Source: Microbacterium candidum (GTDB lineage: Bacteria; Actinomycetota; Actinomycetes; Actinomycetales; Microbacteriaceae). From it: 64,000 bases of DNA. Position 1 is the stretch's first letter; the number at the start of each line of letters is the position of its first letter. Where the stretch lies: NCBI RefSeq assembly GCF_030315975.1, contig NZ_JASXSZ010000001.1, forward strand, positions 496,001-560,000, in the 5' to 3' direction. Position numbers and translations under genes: made by a program. Below the pieces are notes generated by a model, which searched no databases, was not told the DNA's origin, and saw nothing but the letters and a program-made list of their open reading frames with translations. Positions 39,345 to 47,691 of the stretch are shown in pieces.

Positions 39345-40316
39345 ATGACAATGACCCCCGAACAGGCCGCCTGGTTCCAGGGCACCTTCGCGCGTCTCGT
39401 CGACAACGTCGACCAGGCGCTCATGGGCAAGCGCGAGGTCGTCGGCCTCGTCCTTTCCGCGATGCTCGCCGAGGGCCACGTGCTCCTCGAGGACGCCCCC
39501 GGGACCGGCAAGACGAGCCTCGCGAAGGCGCTCGCCGCGACCGTCCAGGGCACGAGCACCCGCATCCAGTTCACGCCCGACCTGCTGCCCTCGGACGTGA
39601 CCGGCGTCACGATCTACGACCAGCAGAGCCACCGCTTCGAGTTCCACCGCGGGCCGGTCTTCGCCTCGATCGTGCTCGCCGACGAGATCAACCGCGCCTC
39701 GCCGAAGACGCAGTCGGCGCTGCTGGAGGTCATGGAGGAGTCGCGCGTCACCGTCGACGGCCAGCCGCACGAGGTCGGACGCCCGTTCCTCGTCATCGCG
39801 ACGCAGAACCCGATCGAGCAGGCGGGCACCTACAAGCTTCCCGAGGCGCAGCTCGACCGTTTCCTCGTGCGCACGTCGATCGGCTACCCGACCCTGGATG
39901 TCACGGAGCGCATCCTCGCCGGCGCCGCCGACCGCAACCCGTCGGCGCACCTCCCCGCCATCATCACGACGAGCGCGATCGCCGACATGGCGGACCTCGC
40001 CTCGACGGTGCACGTGGATGCCGCGGTCCTCCGTTACGCGGCGCAGCTCGCGCAGGCCACCCGCGACGACCAGGCCACGCGCCTCGGCGTCTCGGTGCGC
40101 GGCGCGATCGCCATGGTCCGCATCGCGAAGGTCGTCGCCGCGGCCGCCGGCCGCCACTACGTCGTCCCGGACGACATCAAGGCGCTCGCCGCGCACGTAT
40201 GGACGCACCGTCTCGTCCTCGAGCCCGAGGCCGAGTTCGCCGGCACGACCGCCGAGGCGGTCGTCGCGCGCGTGCTCGAGCAGATCCCGGCGCCGCAGGC
40301 GCGCGCGGCCGCGTGA
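39345..40316 (+). CDS. MoxR-family AAA+ ATPase
   Basis: This 323-aa AAA+ ATPase has Walker A EDAPGTGKTSLAK (about residue 47), Walker B VLADEINRASPKTQ (about 110), sensor 1 ATQNPIEQAG and an arginine-finger region near DRFLVR. MoxR proteins act as chaperones that insert cofactors or assemble complexes, typically with DUF58/VWA proteins such as the next gene. It starts 49 nt after the surface protein gene and its stop overlaps the next start (TGATG). Confidence 0.93.
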   Translation: MTMTPEQAAWFQGTFARLVDNVDQALMGKREVVGLVLSAMLAEGHVLLEDAPGTGKTSLAKALAATVQGTSTRIQFTPDLLPSDVTGVTIYDQQSHRFEFHRGPVFASIVLADEINRASPKTQSALLEVMEESRVTVDGQPHEVGRPFLVIATQNPIEQAGTYKLPEAQLDRFLVRTSIGYPTLDVTERILAGAADRNPSAHLPAIITTSAIADMADLASTVHVDAAVLRYAAQLAQATRDDQATRLGVSVRGAIAMVRIAKVVAAAAGRHYVVPDDIKALAAHVWTHRLVLEPEAEFAGTTAEAVVARVLEQIPAPQARAAA

Positions 40317-41560
40317 TGGCGACGCAGACTCTCGGTGCGAGCCGCGCGACAGGACGGCGGGAGGCCGCGTCAGCAGCGGCATCCAGCGTCCTTGGTCGCG
40401 TCCGCGCGGTCCTGGGGGTCGTGCGTCCCATCGGGTGGATCCTGATCGCCGGAGCCGTCGCCCTGTGGGTGTTCGGCGCGGCGCTCGGCTGGCAGGAGCT
40501 CCTCATCGCGGCCGTCGTCGTGACGACGGCGCTCTTGCTCAGCATCCTGTTCCTCATCGGCCGGTCGACCTACGGCGTCGATCTCGACCTCGGTCGCACG
40601 CGCGTCGTCGTGGGGGAGCGGGCCGTCGGCTCGCTGACGCTCACGAACGAGGGGACGCGGGCGATCCTGCCCTCGCGCGTCGTGCTGCCGGTAGGCGCCG
40701 GACGTGGCGAGTTCGGCGTGAAGCGGCTCGCGGCCAAGGAGTCCGTCGAGGAGCTGTTCGCCGTCCCGACCGCGCGCCGCGGGGTGCTGAAGATCGGCCC
40801 GGTGAGCGTCGTCCGCGGCGATGCGCTCGGCCTCTTCGAGCGCGTGCAGCGTCGCGGTGAGGGGGTCGACCTGTTCGTGCATCCCCGCACGGTCCTCTTC
40901 GAGGGTCAGTCGCTCGGCTTCGTGCGCGACCTCGAGGGGATGGCGGCGCGCGACCTCTCGCGCGACGACGTGTCGTTCCATGCGCTGCGCGAGTACGCGC
41001 CCGGCGACGACCTGCGCCACGTCCATTGGCGCTCGACGGCCCGCACCGGCACGCTCATGATGCGCCAGTACGAGGAGACGCGCCGCTCGCACTTCGCGAT
41101 CGGGCTCAGCCGCAACCCCGCCGACTACCGCGACTCCGACGAGTTCGAGCTCGGCGTCTCGGCCGCGGGGTCGATGGGCCTGCGCGCCCTCAAGGACTCC
41201 CGACGCCTCGACGTGCACGTGCAGGGCGCAACGATCCCCGCAGAGACCGGCAAGCAGTACCTCGACGGGCTGTCCCGGCTCGAGCCGTCAAAGCCGCGGC
41301 AGGGGTCGATCGACGACCTCGCCTCGACGGTCGTCGCGACGCTGCCGACAGCGGCCGTCGTCGTGCTCGTGGCGGGGTCCGCGGTGGATGCGGCGCGCCT
41401 GCGTGCCGCATCCAGCCGTGCGCCGCAGGGCGCCCGCGTGCTCGCACTCGTCGCCGACCTCGGCGCGGAGCCGACCCTGCGCCGCATGGGCGATGCCGAC
41501 GTCGTGACGATCGGCGCGCTCGACCAGCTTCCCGCCGCCCTCGCGAAGGTGCTCTCGTGA
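40316..41560 (+). CDS. DUF58 domain protein (MoxR partner)
   Basis: This 414-aa protein has two transmembrane segments near residues 40-80, a beta-rich middle part and the DUF58 core with REYAPGDDLRHVHWRSTARTG near residue 225, followed by a VWA-like fold lacking an obvious MIDAS. DUF58 proteins are encoded next to MoxR ATPases almost everywhere, and the pair is thought to assemble or remodel envelope complexes. The start overlaps the MoxR stop by one base and its stop overlaps the next start by 4 nt. Confidence 0.88.
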   Translation: MATQTLGASRATGRREAASAAASSVLGRVRAVLGVVRPIGWILIAGAVALWVFGAALGWQELLIAAVVVTTALLLSILFLIGRSTYGVDLDLGRTRVVVGERAVGSLTLTNEGTRAILPSRVVLPVGAGRGEFGVKRLAAKESVEELFAVPTARRGVLKIGPVSVVRGDALGLFERVQRRGEGVDLFVHPRTVLFEGQSLGFVRDLEGMAARDLSRDDVSFHALREYAPGDDLRHVHWRSTARTGTLMMRQYEETRRSHFAIGLSRNPADYRDSDEFELGVSAAGSMGLRALKDSRRLDVHVQGATIPAETGKQYLDGLSRLEPSKPRQGSIDDLASTVVATLPTAAVVVLVAGSAVDAARLRAASSRAPQGARVLALVADLGAEPTLRRMGDADVVTIGALDQLPAALAKVLS

Positions 41561-43944
41561 CCGCGACCTCCACGGACGCCCCCACCCGCGCGCGTCGCGC
41601 CCGGTCCGCTGCTCCCGCCCGGCGTGCGGCCGAGCCGCTCTCCGCGCGCCGCTGGGCGCTCGACCTCTCCGCCTCGGCGCTGCTGCTGGCGGTGCCGATC
41701 GCCGGATTCTGGACGACGTTCGGCGGTCCCGCCTACCTGCCCGCGGCCGTCGGCGCGGCGGTCCTCGGACTCGCGATCGCCGCACTCGGCGCGCGCTTCC
41801 GCTGGGGCGTGCTGCTCGTCGCGGCCGCCACCGTCGTCGTGTACTTCGTGTTCGGCGCGCTCGCACTTCCTGCGACGGCGCTTGCCGGCGTTATCCCGAC
41901 CCTCGATACGTTCCGCGGACTCGCGATCGGCGCTGTGGAGTCGTTCAAGATCCTCCTGACGACGCCGCTGCCGGTCCCCGCCACCGACGGCTTCCTCGTC
42001 GTCCCCTATCTCTTGAGCCTCGTCGCGGCGGTGCTCGTCGGCTCGCTCGGCCTGCGCCTGCGCACGCCCGCGTGGGCGCTCATTCCCGCGTCCGCCTACC
42101 TCGCCGCGGGCATCGCCCTCGGCGCCTCGGAGCCCGCGTTCCCGATCGCTCAGGGCGTCGTCTTCGGCGTCGTCGCCATCTCGTGGCTCGCGATCCGTCA
42201 GGCGTGGGCCCCGTCCGCCGTGGCCGCGGCGATCTCCGCCGACGGCGCCCCGACCCGCGTCGGAGCCGGACGCCGCATCGCGGCGGGTGCCGGCATCCTC
42301 GCCATCGCACTCGGGTCCGGCGTCGCGGCCGGTGCCATCGCCCCGGCACCCACCACGCGGTATGTGCTGCGCGACGTCGTCATCCCGCCGTTCGACGTGC
42401 ACCAGTACGCGAGCCCCCTGCAGTCGTACCGAAGCTACGTGCGCGACTACACGAAGGAGCCGCTCTTCACGGTGTCGGGCCTCCCGAAGGGCGCGCGCGT
42501 GCGCATCGCGGCGATGGATGCGTACTCGGGCACCGTGTACGACGTGTCCTCGGCCGGTGCCGGATCCTCGAGCGCGTTCATCCCGATGCGCTCCGACATG
42601 TCCGGCTCAGCCGCGGGCACCCCCGCGACGGTGAAGGTCACGATCGACGGATACAGCGGCGTGTGGATGCCGGGTGTCGGCGCCGCGCAGAGCATCACGT
42701 TCCAGGGCCCGAACGCCGACGCCCTCCGCCGCGCGGCGTATTACAACGCGTCCACGCAGACCGCCGTCGACACGACACCGCTGCACAAGGGCGACGCGTA
42801 CGAGATCGACGCGGTCGTCCCGTCGGTCCCGTCGGACGCGAGCCTCGCCAAGACGCCGTTCGCGCCGGTCACGCTCCCCAAGCAGCAGGGCGTGCCCCAG
42901 GCGTTCGCCGACCTCGCGAACAAGGCCGTCGGCGACGCGAGCACGCCGATCGCGCAGGTCCGCGCGCTGCAGAAGCACTTCGCCGAGGGCGGGTACTTCA
43001 GCGACGGGCTCGAGGGGCAGCCGCGTTCGCTCGCCGGCCACGGCGCCGGGCGCATCTCCGCGATGCTGGGCGCCGACCAGATGGTCGGCGACGACGAGCA
43101 GTACGCCGTCGCGATGGCCCTTTTCGCCCGGGAACTCGGCATCCCGGCGCGCGTGGTGCTCGGCTTCCACGCGCCGAAGGACGCCGCTGCCTCGGGTGTA
43201 TTCAAGGCCGACAGCGACACGCTGCACGCGTGGGTCGAGGTCGCGTTCCAGGGCGTCGGCTGGGTGCCGTTCGACCCTACGCCCGACAAGGACCGCGTCC
43301 CGACGCAGGAGACCACGAAGCCGAAGCAGCAGCCGAAGCCGCAGGTGCTGCAGCCGCCGCCGCCCGCGCAGAAGCCGGCCGACGAGCCGCCGAGCATTCC
43401 CGACGACCGCGGCAAGGACAACAAGAACAACACCCTGCCCGGCTGGATCGGCACCGCGCTGACCGTCGGCGGCAGCACGCTCGCCGTCATCGCCGTGCTG
43501 CTCGCGCCGTTCGTCGCGATGGGGATCGTGAAGGGGACGCGACGCCGCAGGCGCAAGGACGCCGCGCGCCCGAGCGACCGCATCAGCGGCGGCTGGGACG
43601 AGCTGATGGACCGCGCGCTCGACCTCGGCACGCCTCTCGCATCGGGCGCGACGCGCGGAGAGGATGCGGCGACCGTCGCCTCCGCGTTCGACCAGCCCGC
43701 GGTCGCGACCCTCGCCCGGCAGGCCGACGCACAGGTGTTCGGCCCGTCCGAGCCGACGCCCGACGACATCGCCCGGTTCTGGGGCGAGGTCGACGAGATC
43801 GTCGGCGGGATGACGGCGCAGCGGTCGTTCTGGCGCCGATTGGGTGCCAGACTCAGCATCCGATCACTGCGCAGCGGCCGGCGCCCCGCATCCACCGACA
43901 CCACCCCTCCGCCTCCCGGCACCGTCCCGAAGGAACGCCCATGA
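41557..43944 (+). CDS. transglutaminase-like membrane protein lacking the catalytic Cys
   Basis: The 795-aa product has about seven transmembrane helices (about 33-260), an extracellular part with a transglutaminase-like core (about 455-580), a Pro-rich linker, another transmembrane helix (about 625-650) and a cytoplasmic tail. The core block is GDDEQYAVAMALFARELGIP, where active family members have Cys between Gly-Asp/Asn and the following residues; here that position is Asp. The later His (DTLHAWVEV) and Asp (FDPTP) are kept. It is probably a binding or structural module rather than a protease or cross-linker. GTGA overlap with DUF58. Confidence 0.85.
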   Translation: MTATSTDAPTRARRARSAAPARRAAEPLSARRWALDLSASALLLAVPIAGFWTTFGGPAYLPAAVGAAVLGLAIAALGARFRWGVLLVAAATVVVYFVFGALALPATALAGVIPTLDTFRGLAIGAVESFKILLTTPLPVPATDGFLVVPYLLSLVAAVLVGSLGLRLRTPAWALIPASAYLAAGIALGASEPAFPIAQGVVFGVVAISWLAIRQAWAPSAVAAAISADGAPTRVGAGRRIAAGAGILAIALGSGVAAGAIAPAPTTRYVLRDVVIPPFDVHQYASPLQSYRSYVRDYTKEPLFTVSGLPKGARVRIAAMDAYSGTVYDVSSAGAGSSSAFIPMRSDMSGSAAGTPATVKVTIDGYSGVWMPGVGAAQSITFQGPNADALRRAAYYNASTQTAVDTTPLHKGDAYEIDAVVPSVPSDASLAKTPFAPVTLPKQQGVPQAFADLANKAVGDASTPIAQVRALQKHFAEGGYFSDGLEGQPRSLAGHGAGRISAMLGADQMVGDDEQYAVAMALFARELGIPARVVLGFHAPKDAAASGVFKADSDTLHAWVEVAFQGVGWVPFDPTPDKDRVPTQETTKPKQQPKPQVLQPPPPAQKPADEPPSIPDDRGKDNKNNTLPGWIGTALTVGGSTLAVIAVLLAPFVAMGIVKGTRRRRRKDAARPSDRISGGWDELMDRALDLGTPLASGATRGEDAATVASAFDQPAVATLARQADAQVFGPSEPTPDDIARFWGEVDEIVGGMTAQRSFWRRLGARLSIRSLRSGRRPASTDTTPPPPGTVPKERP

Positions 43945-45428
43945 CCCTGACGCCTCCTGGCGTCGCCGCCGCCCCGCTGGGGCGGCGTGCCGGCGCGTAC
44001 GCGATCGACGCCGTCATCGCGGGACTCATCGGGGCTCTCGCGATGGGCCTCGGCGCGGTGTTCGTCGCGATCGGCGGTTCGCCCGCCAACGCGGTGACCG
44101 CCGCGGTGGGTGTGATGCTCGCCTACCTGTTCACGATGGCCGTGCTGTTCGCGTGGACGATGGTCTACACCGCGATGCAGGCGGGCACCGGGTCGATCGG
44201 CCAGCGGCTGCTGCACATCGCGCTCGCGGACGCGCAGACGGGCGAGCGGATCGGCTTCTGGCGCGCGCTGCTGCGCAACATCGTGTGGGCTGCGGCCTGC
44301 TCGATCGTCGTGGGCTACTTCACTCCGCTGTTCGACGGGAGCGCGCGCCATCGCGGATGGCACGACCTCGCATCCGGAGCCGTCGTCGTCGACCGTGCGG
44401 CGGCTGCGCCCGCTGCGTCGCAGCTGTTCGCGGCGCCCGCGGCGGCTCCTGCGGCGCCGTCGAACCCGTTCCTCGCGGCGTCGGCGTCGGCGCCCGCGGC
44501 CGAGCAGACCGATCCGTTCTTCGCCGCGCTCCGCGGCGGATCCGCCCCGGCGGAGGAGCCGGTGCCCGTGCCCGCCGTTTCCGCCGCGAACCCGTTCGTC
44601 GCCGCGTCTGCGGCGCCGGGCTCGACGGCCCCCCCGACGACGTTCCCGACGATGCGCGCGGGCAGTGTGGCTGACCTCACGCACACCGATCCGGTTCAGG
44701 ATGCCGCGACCGCCGCTCCGGCCCCACAGCCGGTTCCGGCGGGTCGCGTCCTTCCAGTGACGAGCGGGATCATCTCGAGCGTGCCCGGCACGTCGTCGGC
44801 GGCCGTCGCCCCGGCAGAGTCTCTTCCGAGCGTCGAATACCTGCCGGTCCCCGAGCCCGTCGAGGGGTCGTCGTCGAGCGGTGGTGACGACCCCTCGCTC
44901 CCCACGCACACTCCACTCGCCGCTGGCGCGTCGAGCGGAGCCTCCGGGCGCGCGGCCCCAAGCTCGGGGACCGCTGCCGAACGCTTGCTGACCGCGGCAC
45001 GTTCTGCAGCCTCCCCATTCGCCTCCGCGGCGGCGTCGCTCGTGAGCACCACCGATGACGAGGACCTCGACGCGACCCGCGCGTCCGCCCCGGCAGCGGC
45101 ATCCGCGAGGGCCCGTCTCGCCCTCGTGTGGGACGACGGGACCCACACCGCGATCTACGCACGCACCGTGTTCGGCCGCAATCCCGCGGCCGACGGAGCG
45201 ACGGCGGTCGCCGTGCGCGACGAGACCCTGTCCCTCTCGAAGACGCATTTCGAGGTGGATGCGGGCACCGACGGCACGTGGATCACCGACCGTCACTCCA
45301 CGAACGGCACCGTCGTGCTCCGCGGCGGGACCGAGACGACCCTGGCTGCAGGCGAGCGCTTCCGCCTCCAGGCGGGCGACCGCGTCGAGATCGGCGACCG
45401 CTCCATCACCGTCGAGGCGGTCGCATGA
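43941..45428 (+). CDS. RDD membrane domain fused to FHA domain
   Basis: This 495-aa protein has an RDD domain with three transmembrane helices (residues 1-150; motifs GRRAGAYAIDAVIAG and GSIGQRLL), a 260-residue Ala/Pro-rich linker, and a C-terminal FHA domain (about 395-490) with GRNP, SKTHFEV and NGT, the phosphothreonine-binding triad. It could dock phosphorylated partners at the membrane. Residues 302-344 of the linker are encoded by a REP-like repeat. ATGA overlaps on both sides. Confidence 0.88.
   Translation: MTLTPPGVAAAPLGRRAGAYAIDAVIAGLIGALAMGLGAVFVAIGGSPANAVTAAVGVMLAYLFTMAVLFAWTMVYTAMQAGTGSIGQRLLHIALADAQTGERIGFWRALLRNIVWAAACSIVVGYFTPLFDGSARHRGWHDLASGAVVVDRAAAAPAASQLFAAPAAAPAAPSNPFLAASASAPAAEQTDPFFAALRGGSAPAEEPVPVPAVSAANPFVAASAAPGSTAPPTTFPTMRAGSVADLTHTDPVQDAATAAPAPQPVPAGRVLPVTSGIISSVPGTSSAAVAPAESLPSVEYLPVPEPVEGSSSSGGDDPSLPTHTPLAAGASSGASGRAAPSSGTAAERLLTAARSAASPFASAAASLVSTTDDEDLDATRASAPAAASARARLALVWDDGTHTAIYARTVFGRNPAADGATAVAVRDETLSLSKTHFEVDAGTDGTWITDRHSTNGTVVLRGGTETTLAAGERFRLQAGDRVEIGDRSITVEAVA
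44845..44973. repeat. REP-like palindrome translated inside the RDD-FHA gene, right arm split
   Basis: The left arm CGGTCCCCGAGCCCGTCGAGGGGTCG (44845-44870) is intact. The right arm is broken into CGACCCCTCG (44888-44897) and AGCTCGGGGACCG (44961-44973) with 63 nt between. The frame stays open and encodes linker sequence such as PVPEPVEGSS. Confidence 0.6.
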
Positions 45429-46336
45429 GCGCGACCGCATCCACCCCCGTCCCGCTCGCCGACGCGTCGAGCCGTTCCGCAGCGCGCGCCGAGGCGCCCA
45501 TCACCGTCGTCGCGGGGGCCGCGACCGACATCGGCCTGCGCCGCAAGGTGAACGAGGACTCGCATCTGAGCGCCGCGCCGGTCTTCATCGTCGCGGACGG
45601 GATGGGCGGCCATCAGGCCGGCGAGATCGCCAGCGCCATCGTGATCGAGGAGTTCACGACGCTCGTCGGACGCGCGAGCGTCACGATCGACGACGTGCAG
45701 TCGGCGCTCGGCCGCGCACGGGTGCGCGTCGACGAGCTGTCGGAGTCGAGCGGCTCCGAGGGCGCCGGCACGACCCTCGCGGGCGTCGTCGTCGCCGAGA
45801 TCGAGGGCGAGGGCTACTGGCTCGCGGTGAACCTCGGCGACTCGCGCACGTACCTCCTCAGCGACGGCGACTTCGAGCAGATCTCGGTCGACCACTCCGT
45901 CGTGCAGGAGCTCATCGACCTCGGCCAGCTCGATCCGGGCGCCGCCGCGCACGACTCGCGCCGCAACGTCATCACGCGCGCGCTCGGCGCCGGCAGTGCT
46001 GCAGAACCCGACTTCTGGCTGCTTCCCGCTTCGCGCGGCGACCGCGTGCTCGTGTGCTCGGACGGCCTGTCCGGCGAGGTCGACGGCGAGGCGATCGCGG
46101 AGATCCTCCGTGCGGAGCCGAACCCGCAGACGGCCGCGGAGCGTCTCGTGCAGGCGGCGATCGATCACGGCGGGCGCGACAATGTCACGGCGCTCGTCGT
46201 GGACGTCACCGCGGTGCGGATCCGGGGCGACGAAGACGTCGCGACGATCCCGGGCGGCGTCTCACGGACGTCGCTCGCAGCGCATGCCGACAGCGACACG
46301 CGCCCGCGAGCGGGCGCGACGGAGGTGGCCTCATGA
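45425..46336 (+). CDS. PP2C-family Ser/Thr protein phosphatase
   Basis: The 303-aa cytosolic phosphatase shows all PP2C metal and phosphate motifs: RRKVNEDS (about residue 43), VADGMGGHQAGE (58), GTTLAGVVV, NLGDSRTYLL, CSDGLSGEV and GGRDNVTALVVDV. It should remove phosphates placed by the kinase two genes downstream. There is no transmembrane segment. ATGA overlaps with both neighbours. Confidence 0.95.
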   Translation: MSATASTPVPLADASSRSAARAEAPITVVAGAATDIGLRRKVNEDSHLSAAPVFIVADGMGGHQAGEIASAIVIEEFTTLVGRASVTIDDVQSALGRARVRVDELSESSGSEGAGTTLAGVVVAEIEGEGYWLAVNLGDSRTYLLSDGDFEQISVDHSVVQELIDLGQLDPGAAAHDSRRNVITRALGAGSAAEPDFWLLPASRGDRVLVCSDGLSGEVDGEAIAEILRAEPNPQTAAERLVQAAIDHGGRDNVTALVVDVTAVRIRGDEDVATIPGGVSRTSLAAHADSDTRPRAGATEVAS

Positions 46337-47691
46337 ACGCCCTCTACGCACCGGGCCGCGCGGCGGCCATCGTCAGCGCCCGCGCGCTCGTGGTCGTCGA
46401 TGCCGATCTCGCACTCGCCGCGCTGACCACGGTCTGGCGCGGTCTGGATGCGGCGGCCGACCTCGGCTCGGTGCTCGGTCTCATCGCCGACGCCAGCGGA
46501 GCGGGTCTGACGCGACTGCCCGACTTCGCCGTCGCGCTCGCCGAGGAGGGCGGCGTCCGGATCGCCCTGCGCGGTGGTGTCACGGTGCAGGCCGGCACCG
46601 AAGCGCTGTCTGCCGGCGACGTCAGCACCTGGGTGGAGCGGGCACTGCCGGGTGCCACCTCTGTGACCGTCGCGGTCTCCGGATCGGAGGATGATGCCGT
46701 CCTTCCCGCCGGAGGGGGCATCGTCTTCGCGTCCCGTGTCTCCTGGAGTATTTCGGCGGGCGTGGGGATCGAGCAGTCGTCCGTTGCCTCGCGGGGTGAC
46801 GACCCCTCGACGGGCTCGGGGACCGGTCGGGGGTCGTCGAACGGTGGTTCATCGCTGGTCGCATCGGCGGAGTCCGTCCCGGGATCCAAATACCCTTCGG
46901 TCCCCGAGCCCGTCGAGGGGTCGTCCCCTTCGGTCCCCGAGCTTGTCGAGGGGTCGTCCCCTTCGGTCCCCGAGCTTGTCGAGGGGTCGTCCCCGGCGCC
47001 AACGAAGGCGCCCGCCGCGGCGAGCATGATCGACTCCGCCGCCGTCCTCTCCGCCGCCGCGGGCTTGCGCGACACGGGCGACACCCTCCTCCCGCTGGAG
47101 ACGGCGGACGCCCGGCCCGAGCCGCCTTCCGACACCGCGGGATACGACCACCTGTGGGGCGCGACGATCGTGCGGTCCGTCGAGGATGCGGCGGTCCGCC
47201 CCGAGGAAGAGCCGGAAGACGAAGCGCCGGCACCGGCGACACTCGACGAGGGCGACCACGACGGAGCGACGATCTCGATCGCGCAGGCGCGTGCGCTGCG
47301 CGCCGAACGTCAGGAGCCGCCCGCGCCCCTCGCGCCGCCGCGCCTTCCGGCGCCGGCGCGCATCCGGCTGTCCACCGGCCAGGTGCTGAACCTCGACCGG
47401 ACAGTCGTCATCGGCCGCCGCCCGCGCTCGACCCGCGTCTCCGGCACCGATCTGCCGCACCTCGTCGCGGTCGACAGCCCGCAGCAGGACATCTCTCGCA
47501 GCCATCTCGAGCTGCGGGTGGATGCGGGTGCCATCGTCGCGACCGACCTGCACACGACGAACGGCTCGATGCTGCTGCGGCCGGGGAGCGACCCCGTGCG
47601 GCTGCATCCCGGCGAGTCCACGGTGGTCGTCATCGGGGATGTCGTCGACCTCGGCGACGGGGTGACGGTCACGATCGAGGAGACGGCATGA
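46333..47691 (+). CDS. FHA-domain protein with repeat-expanded linker
   Basis: This 452-aa protein has an N-terminal alpha/beta region (1-140) of unknown type, a disordered linker (150-345) and a C-terminal FHA domain (about 350-445) with GRRPRSTR, DISRSHLEL and TTNGS. Residues 156-220 are encoded by REP-derived sequence including three perfect-length 11-residue repeats of PSVPE[PL]VEGSS. It is probably a phosphopeptide-binding adaptor in the kinase/phosphatase circuit. ATGA overlaps on both sides. Confidence 0.85.
   Translation: MNALYAPGRAAAIVSARALVVVDADLALAALTTVWRGLDAAADLGSVLGLIADASGAGLTRLPDFAVALAEEGGVRIALRGGVTVQAGTEALSAGDVSTWVERALPGATSVTVAVSGSEDDAVLPAGGGIVFASRVSWSISAGVGIEQSSVASRGDDPSTGSGTGRGSSNGGSSLVASAESVPGSKYPSVPEPVEGSSPSVPELVEGSSPSVPELVEGSSPAPTKAPAAASMIDSAAVLSAAAGLRDTGDTLLPLETADARPEPPSDTAGYDHLWGATIVRSVEDAAVRPEEEPEDEAPAPATLDEGDHDGATISIAQARALRAERQEPPAPLAPPRLPAPARIRLSTGQVLNLDRTVVIGRRPRSTRVSGTDLPHLVAVDSPQQDISRSHLELRVDAGAIVATDLHTTNGSMLLRPGSDPVRLHPGESTVVVIGDVVDLGDGVTVTIEETA
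46800..46992. repeat. REP-derived inverted and 3x33-bp tandem repeat inside the FHA gene
   Basis: One inverted arm (46800-46825, CGACCCCTCGACGGGCTCGG...) is followed by three direct 33-bp copies at 46894-46926, 46927-46959 and 46960-46992, each containing CGGTCCCCGAGC[CT][CT]GTCGAG. The unit is a multiple of three, so the frame is kept and 11-aa repeats result. No CRISPR-like spacers are present. Confidence 0.8.

Noticed and set aside
46894..46992. CRISPR-like or VNTR array
   Set aside because: The three 33-bp units are contiguous without spacers, lie inside an open reading frame and match the intergenic REP arm, so this is an expanded REP element.
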